From positions 62,001-126,000 of the forward strand of contig WQVD01000002.1 in NCBI GenBank assembly GCA_009781755.1: a DNA stretch of 64,000 nucleotides, written 5' to 3'. Under the pieces are notes generated by a model. That model worked only from the letters and a program-made list of their open reading frames with translations, was not told where the DNA came from and did no database searches. This document shows, piece after piece, positions 46,791 through 54,666 of this stretch; position 1 is the first letter of the stretch, and each line of letters starts with the position of its first letter. Source of the stretch: Defluviitaleaceae bacterium (lineage in GTDB: Bacteria > Bacillota > Clostridia > Lachnospirales > WQUN01). Made by a program: the position numbers and the translations under genes.

Positions 46791-49232
46791 ATGGCAGAAA
46801 AAACAACGAGGAAAGACACCGTACCGCAGTACATGTTGGATGCGTTCGCCGCGGCGGGCGTGCGCGTGGATGGGTTGATTTACGCCATCCATACCGACAT
46901 GGCGGCAGACGGCGATTTTGCCGACGCTTATGTGGCCGTGGATGCGACCAACCTCTACATACTGTATGGGGAGGAGCGCGTGGTCAAAACCGAAGGCGCG
47001 CGCCGTATCGTGGCCGAATATGAAATACGCGAGTTGGTGACACATCCATTGCTTGCATTAAGCGGATTAACCACGCAAACGATGCTGTCCACGTGCCGTT
47101 TAATCAACAATCCCGACAAAAAGGCCGACGAAGAAAACGAAGGCGAAAAATCCGACGATGATAAACCCGCCGGTTCGTCCGGCCGGGAGACTTTAATTTT
47201 ATTATTCTCGTTGGGTTGCCAGGGTTTTGTGGATCGTTTGCTTAAAGTTATCCGCAATATCAACAAAGGCGATGACCCCTTGCAAGAAATTAAAGAAGAG
47301 AATCCACTCTTTTGCCCGGAATGCGGCACGCGTTATCCCGAGCCCGACCGCCAATTGTGCCCCAAGTGTACCGACAAGATGAGCATCTTCATGCGCTTGA
47401 TGGGATATTTCAAATATTATAAGAAGCAAGTGGCGCTGGTGAGCGCAGGTATGCTGGCCGTAACGGTGCTGTCAATTTTGGCACCGTATGTAGGCACGCG
47501 TCTGCTGATTGACGAAGTACTTACCCCCCCCACGCGTTATTATAGTGCGCCAAGCGGCGAAATCATCAGCGAACATACCCGCCTCCTGTCTGCCGCCCCC
47601 GATTATGTCTATGCATATGTAGAAACCCGCGGCGGCCAATGGTATGAAATGGTCGGCTTGATTGTATTGGCCATCATCGCTATGCGCATCGTGACCACGT
47701 TGTTTAACATCATGCAACAATATATTTTATCGCGTACTATGCCGTGGATGATTTACGACTTGCAAATGCGCATCTTCGAGGCCATGCAACGGTTGAGCGT
47801 GTCGTTTTATACATCCAAACGCACGGGCGCGTTGATGAACCGCGTAAGCCGCGACGCGCGCAATATTTATTGGTTCTTTGTAGACGGCCTGCCGTTTATT
47901 GTAATTAACGTCATCTTGTTCATCGGTATCTTCGGCATCATGCTTTGGATGGACTGGCGATTGGCGTTGATTTGTATCACCATCATCCCCTTCAGCGCGG
48001 TGATGTTCCGTTTGTTGCGGTCAATGTTTGGCCGTATATGGCACAAGCAATGGACAATAAATTCACAAATGAACAACATGGTATCGGATGCGGTCAACGG
48101 CCAGCGTGTCATCAAGGCCTTTGCCCGCGAAGGGGAAGAATCCCGCCGTTTTACTGACATGGGCAACAAACACGCTGCCGTGGATGTTAAAGGTGCCAAC
48201 TTGGCTTGGACGGCCTTCCCGTTGATTTACCTGTTCATGTTTATCGGGCAAGTGGCGGTTACGGCGTATGGCGGTTGGATGGTTATCCAAGGCGAAATCA
48301 CGCTGGGTGTATTGATGGCATTCCTTACTTATTTGGGTATGTTGTACGGCCCGTTGGAATTCTTGTCTGTCGTGTCCAACTGGTGGGCGCGGTGCGTAGA
48401 CTCGGCGCAGCGTGTGTTTGAAGTCGTAGACGCTAAGGCAGAAATTGAAGAACCCAAAAATCCCGTAATCATCGAAAATATGCGCGGCGAAATTGAATTG
48501 GACGATGTATGGTTCCAATACGACCCGGCCACGCCGGTGCTCAAGGGCATGACCCTGCACGTGCCCGCAGGTAAGACGCTGGGCATCGTAGGCAAAACCG
48601 GTGCAGGTAAATCTACCATGGCCAACCTCATCGCCCGCTTGTACGACACCACCGAGGGTGTCATCAAAGTAGACGGCATCAACGTGCGCAACATGTCATT
48701 GAAACAATTGCGCACCTCCATTGGCATCGTGTCGCAAGACATATACCTCTTCATCGGCTCTATTGTGGAAAATATCCGCTACGCCCGCCCCGATGCCACC
48801 ATCGAGGAAGTCATATGGGCGGCCAAGATGGCCAGCGCACACGATTTCATTACCCTATTGCCCGACGGATACGAAACCCGCGTAGGCGCAGGCGGGCAAG
48901 ACCTGTCCGGCGGTGAAAAACAACGCCTGTCCATCGCGCGTACCATCATCCAAAACCCGAAAATCTTAATTTTGGATGAAGCCACCGCCGCTATGGACAC
49001 AGAAACCGAAGGAAAAATCCAAAACGCGCTGAACGAGTTGCAATCCGGCCGTACTACGATAGCCATCGCACACCGTTTATCCACGCTCAAAGACGCGGAA
49101 AATCTGGCGGTCATCAAAGACGGAAAAGTCGTGGAAACCGGTACACACGAAGAACTCATGCGTAAAAAAGCGGAATACCACAAGTTATACTCCATACAAA
49201 TGGAGGGGTTGAAAGTTATTAGTATGGAATAG
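46791..49232 (+). CDS. ABC exporter (fused permease and ATPase) with zinc-ribbon N-terminal extension
   Basis: This 813-residue protein has a cytoplasmic N-terminal region of about 200 residues ending in a zinc ribbon (CPECGTRYPEPDRQLCPKC). A six-helix transmembrane domain and an ATPase follow. The ATPase has Walker A GKTGAGKSTM, signature LSGGEKQRLSIARTI and Walker B ILILDEATAAMD, all intact. It likely pairs with the exporter at 50357-52510, which has the same layout. A DUF1854 gene lies between them. In other bacteria DUF1854 and such ABC proteins are found together, including next to cyanophycin genes; none is seen here. GAGGA precedes the ATG. Confidence 0.92.
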   Translation: MAEKTTRKDTVPQYMLDAFAAAGVRVDGLIYAIHTDMAADGDFADAYVAVDATNLYILYGEERVVKTEGARRIVAEYEIRELVTHPLLALSGLTTQTMLSTCRLINNPDKKADEENEGEKSDDDKPAGSSGRETLILLFSLGCQGFVDRLLKVIRNINKGDDPLQEIKEENPLFCPECGTRYPEPDRQLCPKCTDKMSIFMRLMGYFKYYKKQVALVSAGMLAVTVLSILAPYVGTRLLIDEVLTPPTRYYSAPSGEIISEHTRLLSAAPDYVYAYVETRGGQWYEMVGLIVLAIIAMRIVTTLFNIMQQYILSRTMPWMIYDLQMRIFEAMQRLSVSFYTSKRTGALMNRVSRDARNIYWFFVDGLPFIVINVILFIGIFGIMLWMDWRLALICITIIPFSAVMFRLLRSMFGRIWHKQWTINSQMNNMVSDAVNGQRVIKAFAREGEESRRFTDMGNKHAAVDVKGANLAWTAFPLIYLFMFIGQVAVTAYGGWMVIQGEITLGVLMAFLTYLGMLYGPLEFLSVVSNWWARCVDSAQRVFEVVDAKAEIEEPKNPVIIENMRGEIELDDVWFQYDPATPVLKGMTLHVPAGKTLGIVGKTGAGKSTMANLIARLYDTTEGVIKVDGINVRNMSLKQLRTSIGIVSQDIYLFIGSIVENIRYARPDATIEEVIWAAKMASAHDFITLLPDGYETRVGAGGQDLSGGEKQRLSIARTIIQNPKILILDEATAAMDTETEGKIQNALNELQSGRTTIAIAHRLSTLKDAENLAVIKDGKVVETGTHEELMRKKAEYHKLYSIQMEGLKVISME

Positions 49233-49256
49233 CCGTTTGGGGAGTTCGTACAGCCA

Positions 49257-49482
49257 CGGCGAAGCGGCTGCGGTTTATACGCCGTGCGCTGTACGGATTT
49301 TCTGCGATGAAAGGCACGTTTCGGCTAAGTGCGACCGTTCGTCTCCTTTCGCCGGGGAGTTGAAGCAGCTTGTGATGTATGCGGATTTGCGAAAGAAGCC
49401 AAACGGTCTTACTAAGCCGAAACGCACCGTTCATCGCAAAATCCGTAAGGCGCACGGCATATAAACCGCAGCCGCTTCGCCT
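49257..49482. repeat. PAL-3b palindrome between the ABC gene and the DUF1854 gene
   Basis: The left arm CGGCGAAGCGGCTGCGGTTT.. pairs with ..AAACCGCAGCCGCTTCGCC, and GTGCGCTGTACGGATTTT with AAAATCCGTAAGGCGCAC. The middle GATGAAAGGCACGTTTCGGC pairs with GCCGAAACGCACCGTTCATC. The centre carries about 60 unpaired bases. The GCTGTACGGATTTT part links it to the copies at 29412 and 52513. Confidence 0.85.
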
Positions 49483-49569
49483 GCCCGGTGCGGAATTGAA
49501 AAAAGGTTATTCCAAAAATAAATATAGCAAGGTAGTTTAAAAGATTAATTAGTGGGAGTGAATTGGGGT

Positions 49570-50091
49570 ATGGCGATTAACACACATATGGATTTGGGTA
49601 TTTTGGATGTAAAGGACGTGGCTTTTTATACGGCTGCGGGTGGGTTTATAGGGCTCAGGCACAAGGGCGAGGATTATAAGCATATTGTGTTGCGGCGGAT
49701 TATGCCCATTGAGCATCCGATGGAGTACATTTCTGTGGCGGATCATGAAAATAAGGAAATTGGAATTTTGCGCCATGTGGGTGAATTACCGGAAGAGCAG
49801 CGCGTGCTGGTGGAGACGGAATTGGACAATCGCTATTATTCCCCGCAGGTGCTGGATGTGATTAGCGTCAAAGATAAACTCGGCTATGTATACATGGAAA
49901 TGAAATTGCAAAATAAGCAGGGCCGTGTTTATGACAAGTCATGTGCGATTAAAGACGTGAGCCGAAATATCCGCACGCTGCCCAATCACATGGTCTTGAT
50001 TTTTGACGTAGACGGCAATCGCTACACCATCCCCAAAATCGAGGACATGAGCAAAGCCAGTCAGAAAAAGCTGGATGCATATTTGTTTTAG
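49570..50091 (+). CDS. DUF1854-family protein
   Basis: This 173-residue protein has two similar beta-rich halves. The sequence runs FYTAAGGFIGLRHKGEDYKH, RRIMPIEHPMEYISV, IGILRHV, then a second half with VDGNRYTIPKIEDM. DUF1854 proteins accompany ABC exporters. Its place between two exporter genes with one strand direction supports a role as an accessory subunit. The ATG at 49570 is preceded by a G-rich stretch; an earlier GTG (49552) is possible. Confidence 0.82.
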   Translation: MAINTHMDLGILDVKDVAFYTAAGGFIGLRHKGEDYKHIVLRRIMPIEHPMEYISVADHENKEIGILRHVGELPEEQRVLVETELDNRYYSPQVLDVISVKDKLGYVYMEMKLQNKQGRVYDKSCAIKDVSRNIRTLPNHMVLIFDVDGNRYTIPKIEDMSKASQKKLDAYLF

Positions 50092-50171
50092 CGTTCATTC
50101 GCAACGCAAGCGAAAAAGTTGACGAAGCTAGACAGCACCACGCGCGAAGCGAACGACAGGTTTAATGAACT
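50092..50171. other. Small hairpin-prone spacer
   Basis: GTTCATT just after the DUF1854 stop pairs with AATGAAC near 50163-50169. The inside has AAGTTGACGAAGCTAG and GCGAACGACAGG, reminiscent of PAL-1 cores but not clearly homologous. Confidence 0.35.
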
Positions 50172-50202
50172 TAAACGCGCACTAGCGGAAACATCCCACC
50201 CG

Positions 50203-50283
50203 CGCAGCACAGCGCAGGGTCAAGGGGGATCGCATCCCCCTTGCGGGTCCGGGCAGCGCCCGGGGGTTACAATCTTTTGACCT
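50203..50283. repeat. PAL-4 half element
   Basis: This stretch matches only the right arm of PAL-4: CACAGCGCAGGGTCAAGGGG, CCCCCTTGCGGGTCCGGGCAG, then CTTTTGACC. The left arm and central stem are missing. It lies between the co-directional DUF1854 and ABC genes. After it come three or four degenerate copies of CTTTTGACCTTA up to 50336. Confidence 0.75.
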
Positions 50284-50356
50284 TACCACTCTTTTGACCT
50301 TAAATCTTTTGATCTTAGCACCCTTAGCACCCTTTTGAACCTATAACGGAGGCTAT

Positions 50357-52510
50357 ATGAAATCATTCATCTTCGAGTACGACCTTGGCATGGACATGAA
50401 CCCGCTTGTAGGCGAGTTGACCTTTGCCGAGGACGGATACTTACGCGCTACGCAGGACGGCGCGGAGCTGTTCCGCTTTGCCGCGACGGATATTAAAGAA
50501 GCCGTGGTTAAAGCCGGCGTGGGCTGTGGTCTGCTTTTCGTTAAAGCGGAAGGTGCGGAGGATCGCATCTTGTGTCGGTTTACGATGAGCGGGCTCAAGC
50601 GCGCGGGCGAGTTTTGTAAGATTGTGAACTTTTACATCGCGAACGGCACGGCAGCTTTCCCGGAAACGGAAGAGAAGCGCATTTGTGAAGAATGCGGCAG
50701 ACCGATGACGCCGGAAATTAGCGTTTGTGTGTTCTGTTATTCCAAGCTGGGCGTGATGAAGCGCGCGCTGGGTTTTGCCAAACCTTATATGAAGCAGATT
50801 ACCTTCTCGCAGATTTTGGGATTGGTGCCGCGGATTACTTTCTTGGTGTCGCCGATGATTATCCGCCAGTTGGTGAATGCGCACCTTGAGCCGCAATGGG
50901 GCACGCTGGGCGATGTGTTGATGCTGGCGGGCTTGATGCTGCTGGTGCGCGTGATTGGCGATGCGACGGGCATTTTTACCAATCGTATCTTCAACCGTGC
51001 CACGATTAATGTGACCAATGATTTGCGCGTGCATGCGTATGAGAAGTTGCAAGGACATTCCATGTCGCTGTTCGCCAAGCGTACACCGGGCGACTTGATA
51101 CGTCGGATTATGGACGATACGGGCACGATCAACGAGTTTGTAACGGACTTGGGGCGCTGGGTCATTGACCTGTTCTTTAACTTTGTGATTGCGTTTGCGT
51201 TTTTGCTGTTTATTAACTGGCAGTTGGCGATTTTGGTGTTCTTGCCGGTGCCGATTGTTATTTTCGCCTTGCGCCGCTTCTGGGGCATGATGATGGCAAG
51301 GTTTGAACGGCATTGGCGGCAATCGTCGCGATGCAACTCGATTTTGCATGACATTATCAAGGGTATCCGCACGGTAAAAGCATTTGGTAACGAGCAGCAG
51401 GAAATTGAGAAATTCTCGAAGGCGACGCACCGCCATGCCAAGATTGGCGAGGAGAACGAAGTGCTGTGGTCGCTGCTGTTCCCGCCCATCAGCTTCATCA
51501 TGGGCGTGGGCGAATTCTTGATTTTGTTTGTTGGTGGCTGGATGGTGCTGCGCGGCGAATGGTGGATTTTCTCCGGCGAAATGCAAATTGGCGACTTGGT
51601 GACTTTCACGATGTACTTGGGCTTCATTTATGGGCCGCTGCGCTGGATGGTGCACTTCCCCCGTTGGTTGGCCAACACGACCACCAGCTTGGTTAAAGTG
51701 TTTGAAGTGCTGGATGAAGAATCGGAAATGAAAAAAGCCACCGTGCCCAGCAACGTACCCGTCGCGGGCGATGTGGAGTTTAACGGCGTATTCTTCGGTT
51801 ACAAATCTTACGAACCGGTGCTCAAAAATATCTCGCTGGACATCAAACCCGGCGAAATGATTGGTCTGGTAGGTAAATCCGGTGTGGGCAAGTCCACGCT
51901 CATTAACCTGGCCATGCGTCTCTATGACCCCAACACCGGCAAAATCACCATCAACGAAACCGACCTGCGCGACATGGACAGTGACCACCTGCACGAAAAC
52001 ATGGGCGTGGTGTTCCAAGACAACTTCCTGTTTGCGGGCAGTTACTACGATAATATTGTGTACGGCAAGCCCGATGCCACCTTTGAAGAAGTGGTGGCGG
52101 CGTGTAAAGTGGCCAACGCACATGACTTCATCGTGCAGTCCAGCGACGGCTACAATACCTACATCGGTGAAGGCGGGCAAAACCTGTCCGGCGGCGAAAG
52201 GCAACGCCTGTCCATTGCCCGGGCAATCATCAAAAACCCCGACATCCTCATCTTGGATGAAGCAACGTCCTCCCTAGACGTGGAAACCGAAGCCTCTATC
52301 CAAGAATCGTTGAACCGCATCACCCAAGGCCGTACCACAATAGCCATCGCCCACCGCCTGTCCACTTTGCGCAACGCCGATCGATTGGTTGTGCTCAAGG
52401 AAGGCGGCGTAGAAGAAGTAGGCACGCATGCCGAATTGCTCAAGAAAAAAGGTATGTATTATAATTTGGTTATGGCGCAACGGCAAAATAGCCGCAAGGC
52501 GGAGGCGTAG
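50357..52510 (+). CDS. ABC exporter (fused permease and ATPase) with zinc-ribbon N-terminal extension
   Basis: This 717-residue protein has an N-terminal part of about 110 residues that reads like a PH-type beta fold (ELFRFAATDIKEAVVKAG, DRILCRFTMSGLKRAGEF). Then comes a four-Cys ribbon (CEECGRPMTPEISVCVFC), a six-helix domain and an ATPase with Walker A GKSGVGKSTL, signature LSGGERQRLSIARAI and Walker B ILILDEATSSLD. Both ATP sites are intact, so it may form a heterodimer with the 813-residue exporter or work alone. CGGAGG lies seven bases before the ATG. Confidence 0.93.
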   Translation: MKSFIFEYDLGMDMNPLVGELTFAEDGYLRATQDGAELFRFAATDIKEAVVKAGVGCGLLFVKAEGAEDRILCRFTMSGLKRAGEFCKIVNFYIANGTAAFPETEEKRICEECGRPMTPEISVCVFCYSKLGVMKRALGFAKPYMKQITFSQILGLVPRITFLVSPMIIRQLVNAHLEPQWGTLGDVLMLAGLMLLVRVIGDATGIFTNRIFNRATINVTNDLRVHAYEKLQGHSMSLFAKRTPGDLIRRIMDDTGTINEFVTDLGRWVIDLFFNFVIAFAFLLFINWQLAILVFLPVPIVIFALRRFWGMMMARFERHWRQSSRCNSILHDIIKGIRTVKAFGNEQQEIEKFSKATHRHAKIGEENEVLWSLLFPPISFIMGVGEFLILFVGGWMVLRGEWWIFSGEMQIGDLVTFTMYLGFIYGPLRWMVHFPRWLANTTTSLVKVFEVLDEESEMKKATVPSNVPVAGDVEFNGVFFGYKSYEPVLKNISLDIKPGEMIGLVGKSGVGKSTLINLAMRLYDPNTGKITINETDLRDMDSDHLHENMGVVFQDNFLFAGSYYDNIVYGKPDATFEEVVAACKVANAHDFIVQSSDGYNTYIGEGGQNLSGGERQRLSIARAIIKNPDILILDEATSSLDVETEASIQESLNRITQGRTTIAIAHRLSTLRNADRLVVLKEGGVEEVGTHAELLKKKGMYYNLVMAQRQNSRKAEA

Positions 52511-52613
52511 TAGCATAGCCGCGTGTGCGCGGCATTATACGAACTCGCGGCTGTGCGGATTTTGGCAGTTTGCAATACGCTCTCACTAAGAACTCACGTT
52601 AGTCTAATTTTGG

Positions 52614-52647
52614 AATCCCTGCACCTTGGCCGGTGCGGGGATTTTTG
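52614..52647 (+). terminator. Terminator of the ABC operon, inside PAL-3c
   Basis: ATCCCTGCACC and GGTGCGGGGAT form a stem with loop TTGGCC and are followed by a T-run, 104 bp after the ABC stop. Confidence 0.7.
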
Positions 52648-52690
52648 TTTTGTGAGTAGGGAGTCCAAAATCAGCCGAACGTCGAGTTCT

Positions 52691-52854
52691 ATAGCCGAAT
52701 AAAATGAAAATCGGTCAGCACAACGCGGCAACTTGTTTGCAAGACAAGGAAGTAGCGACGCGGCGCACCGGGGGGGGGGGCGCAAGGAGCGACTGACGCA
52801 GGATTGCAAGCAAGGGGCAAGTTGTGATGGCCGATTTTCATTTTGTTCGGCTAT
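52691..52854. repeat. PAL-1b palindrome nested in PAL-3c
   Basis: The arms ATAGCCGAATAAAATGAAAA and its near complement at 52835-52854 pair over more than 30 bases. The interior contains GCAAGACAAGGAA and TGACGCAGGATTG, as in PAL-1a. A ten-base G-run (52771-52780) lies at the centre and may be a weak point for sequencing or assembly. Confidence 0.82.
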
Positions 52855-52973
52855 GCGTTCGAACATAGTGCAAACTACCAAAATCCGCAAGGCTCGCGAA
52901 TTCGTATAATGCCGCGCACACGCTGCCGTGCGATTACGCCGGCCGCGGCGAAAGTAATTGAATTAGTCTATGT

Positions 52974-53046
52974 ATGGCTGGATAAATTGAAAATCGGCCG
53001 TCAAAATCGGTAATTTGTTTGCAAAGTAAAGAAGATGTGGTGTGGC
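52974..53046. repeat. Decayed PAL-1 half element
   Basis: TTGAAAATCGGCCGTCAAAA and TTTGTTTGCAAAGTAAAGAAG match the left half of PAL-1b with changes. The right half is missing. It looks like a degenerate, truncated copy. Confidence 0.6.
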
Positions 53047-53112
53047 GTACATGAATGTTGCTTGGAAATGATATGATGCTAGCTATAGAGGGTGGAAATA
53101 ACGTCACATTGC

Positions 53113-53682
53113 TTATTTACGGAGCTGGCTATTATTTTTAACAGCTCTCCATGACTCTGGGAAGTTGTCCTTGAAAAACGACGCTTTTTTTGAGTTGCTC
53201 ATTATATATCCGTTGTTAGCAATTTCACTTTCCATCATGTCTATATAACTTTGCTTCTTTTCATCGGACAACGAATTATAACGGATGATTTGAACTTCGC
53301 CAGCTTGTTCTGCTTTCAATATGTCGGCATACACATCCTCAACAAAATCCACTCTTGATATAATAACAGGCTGATATGCAACCCAAACTCCATTGGTATG
53401 TGCCAACTCCATGTTTCTGTTTTCGCAAATATATAAATAACCACTCCTGTTACAATAAAGAATTTCGAGTTGGTCAGGAAATTGTTCATGATATATAACT
53501 ACACCATTTTGATTAACACCACAAGTTACGTGGTTAATTTCCATGTCGCGCAAGTAAAAGATGGCGTAGGCTCTAAATGGAGTAAAGTATGCTACTTGTT
53601 CTTCGCTTCCATGCAACTTTGAGAGTGGCAAAATTTCTGCAAGATTGTATATGTTACTTGCGTGATAATAAACTTCGCTCAT
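53113..53682 (-). CDS. Uncharacterised protein
   Basis: I do not recognise this 189-residue protein. It begins SEVYYHASNIYNLAEILPLS, which faintly recalls proteins of the ADP-ribosyltransferase/RNA phosphotransferase fold (an early YHaS motif), but no catalytic set is evident. The rest is mixed (FRAYAIFYLRDMEINHVTCG, WVAYQPVIISRVDFVEDVY). GGGAGG precedes the ATG. Its base composition is more AT-rich than the neighbours, and it sits next to a toxin-antitoxin pair, so it may have been acquired. Confidence 0.7.
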   Translation of the reverse strand: MSEVYYHASNIYNLAEILPLSKLHGSEEQVAYFTPFRAYAIFYLRDMEINHVTCGVNQNGVVIYHEQFPDQLEILYCNRSGYLYICENRNMELAHTNGVWVAYQPVIISRVDFVEDVYADILKAEQAGEVQIIRYNSLSDEKKQSYIDMMESEIANNGYIMSNSKKASFFKDNFPESWRAVKNNSQLRK

Positions 53683-53801
53683 AAGTTAACCTCCCATTTT
53701 TAATACTCACGCAAAAAAATAATTTACGCACGTACCACGCTCATCGTGGTACATAAGTGCGCCCTCTTTTTCTTAGTCAATTTTGATGAAGTATTTCCAC
53801 T

Positions 53802-54134
53802 TTAATGAAAATCACCAAACGCCGTTTCGCTCAAGGCGGCACTTAAATTCATGCTTCCGTACATGATACGGGTTACTTGTACTCTATCTTCTGTTACAAG
53901 ATAAAAAACACAGTAACTTCCGGCGAAAACTTGACGAAGCTCCATGCTTTTCCACGGCTCATCTTGATAGACGGGGTATCTATGAGGCATTTCGTTCAGC
54001 GATTTTAATTTTTCTACTATTCGCTGTTTGATTTTCTTTCCAAGCCTCGGCTCTAACCGATTAAAAGCAAAATATTCATAAATGCCGCGCAAGTCCCGTT
54101 TTGCCTGTTCAGCAAGTAGGACTCGGTAAATCAT
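53802..54134 (-). CDS. ParE/RelE-family toxin
   Basis: This 110-residue protein has the ParE/RelE pattern: VLLAEQAKRDLRGIYEYFAF, LKSLNEMPHRYPVY, MELRQVFAGSYCVFYLV, and VQVTRIMYGSMN. Toxins of this fold act on gyrase (ParE) or on ribosome-bound mRNA (RelE); the subtype cannot be told by eye. Its start overlaps the stop of the antitoxin gene by four bases, so the antitoxin is made first. Confidence 0.88.
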   Translation of the reverse strand: MIYRVLLAEQAKRDLRGIYEYFAFNRLEPRLGKKIKQRIVEKLKSLNEMPHRYPVYQDEPWKSMELRQVFAGSYCVFYLVTEDRVQVTRIMYGSMNLSAALSETAFGDFH

Positions 54135-54451
54135 ATGCCGTAATCCCTTTCCATTTCTGCAACGACATCATCAAGGTCGTGTAGACGACCGGCAACAATA
54201 TCAGCATAACCTTTTTCCAATTCGGCATTTTGTTGGGCAGGGGTCATAGCACCAAAAGCAACGGGCTCGTTAGCGGGCAATTTCATGGTAAATGGAATGC
54301 CTCTTTGCATGATGATTTGGCGCAGAAACATACCGATGGCATTTGACATTGGAATACCTAACTGAACTAAAACTTGCTCGGCTTGGTCTTTTATCTCTGG
54401 CTCGACACGGGCATAAATGCTGGAAGTTCTTGTATTAGAAACTTTTGTCAT
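54131..54451 (-). CDS. RelB/DinJ-family antitoxin
   Basis: This 106-residue protein has an N-terminal ribbon-helix-helix domain (SSIYARVEPEIKDQAEQVL and IPMSNAIGMFLRQIIMQRG) as in DinJ/RelB. An acidic C-terminal tail (DLDDVVAEMERDYGI) would block the toxin. The ATG at 54451 has GGGGAG about eight to nine bases upstream; the in-frame GTG at 54460 lies too close to that site. Such antitoxins repress their own operon. Confidence 0.88.
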   Translation of the reverse strand: MTKVSNTRTSSIYARVEPEIKDQAEQVLVQLGIPMSNAIGMFLRQIIMQRGIPFTMKLPANEPVAFGAMTPAQQNAELEKGYADIVAGRLHDLDDVVAEMERDYGI

Positions 54452-54609
54452 CTTAACCACTCCCCATAAAAATTTTCAACTATGTCACATTATAGGCAAT
54501 TGTATAGCGAATCGCAAGCAATAGCTTCATAGTGTTATTTCCACTCTCTACAGCTTAAATCTTAGGTGTTTAATGCATCGCACATAGCGCGTGGGATTGA
54601 ATTCAAATA

Positions 54610-54645
54610 AAAAATGCTCCGCACAATGGTCGCCGGGGCATTTTT
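54610..54645 (-). terminator. Terminator of the membrane protein gene at 54667
   Basis: On the minus strand AAAATGCCCCGG pairs with CGGAGCATTTTTT around a loop and ends in a T-run, 22 bp after the stop codon. Confidence 0.75.
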
Positions 54646-54666
54646 GGTTGGATGGATGAGCGGATT

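Larger units (their letters stand above)
52513..52940. repeat. PAL-3c palindrome, interrupted by PAL-1b
   Basis: The outer arms CATAGCCGCGTGTGCGCGGC and GCCGCGCACACGCTGCCGTG pair, as do CATTATACGAACTCGCG with CGCGAATTCGTATAATG and CGGATTTTGGCAGTTTGCA with TGCAAACTACCAAAATCCG. Left core TCACTAAG..CGTTAGTC matches PAL-3a (TCATTAAG..CGTTAGTC). Inside lie a terminator (52614-52647) and the whole PAL-1b element. Confidence 0.82.

Noticed and set aside
49237-49464. Small frame of 75 codons
   Set aside because: It lies inside the PAL-3b palindrome and has no binding site or family match; its counterpart on the other strand is equally long, as expected for a palindrome.
52771-52780. Ten-base G-run as a phase-variation tract
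   Set aside because: It is in a non-coding palindrome and in no promoter that I can identify, so a switching role has no support; it may also be a sequencing artefact.
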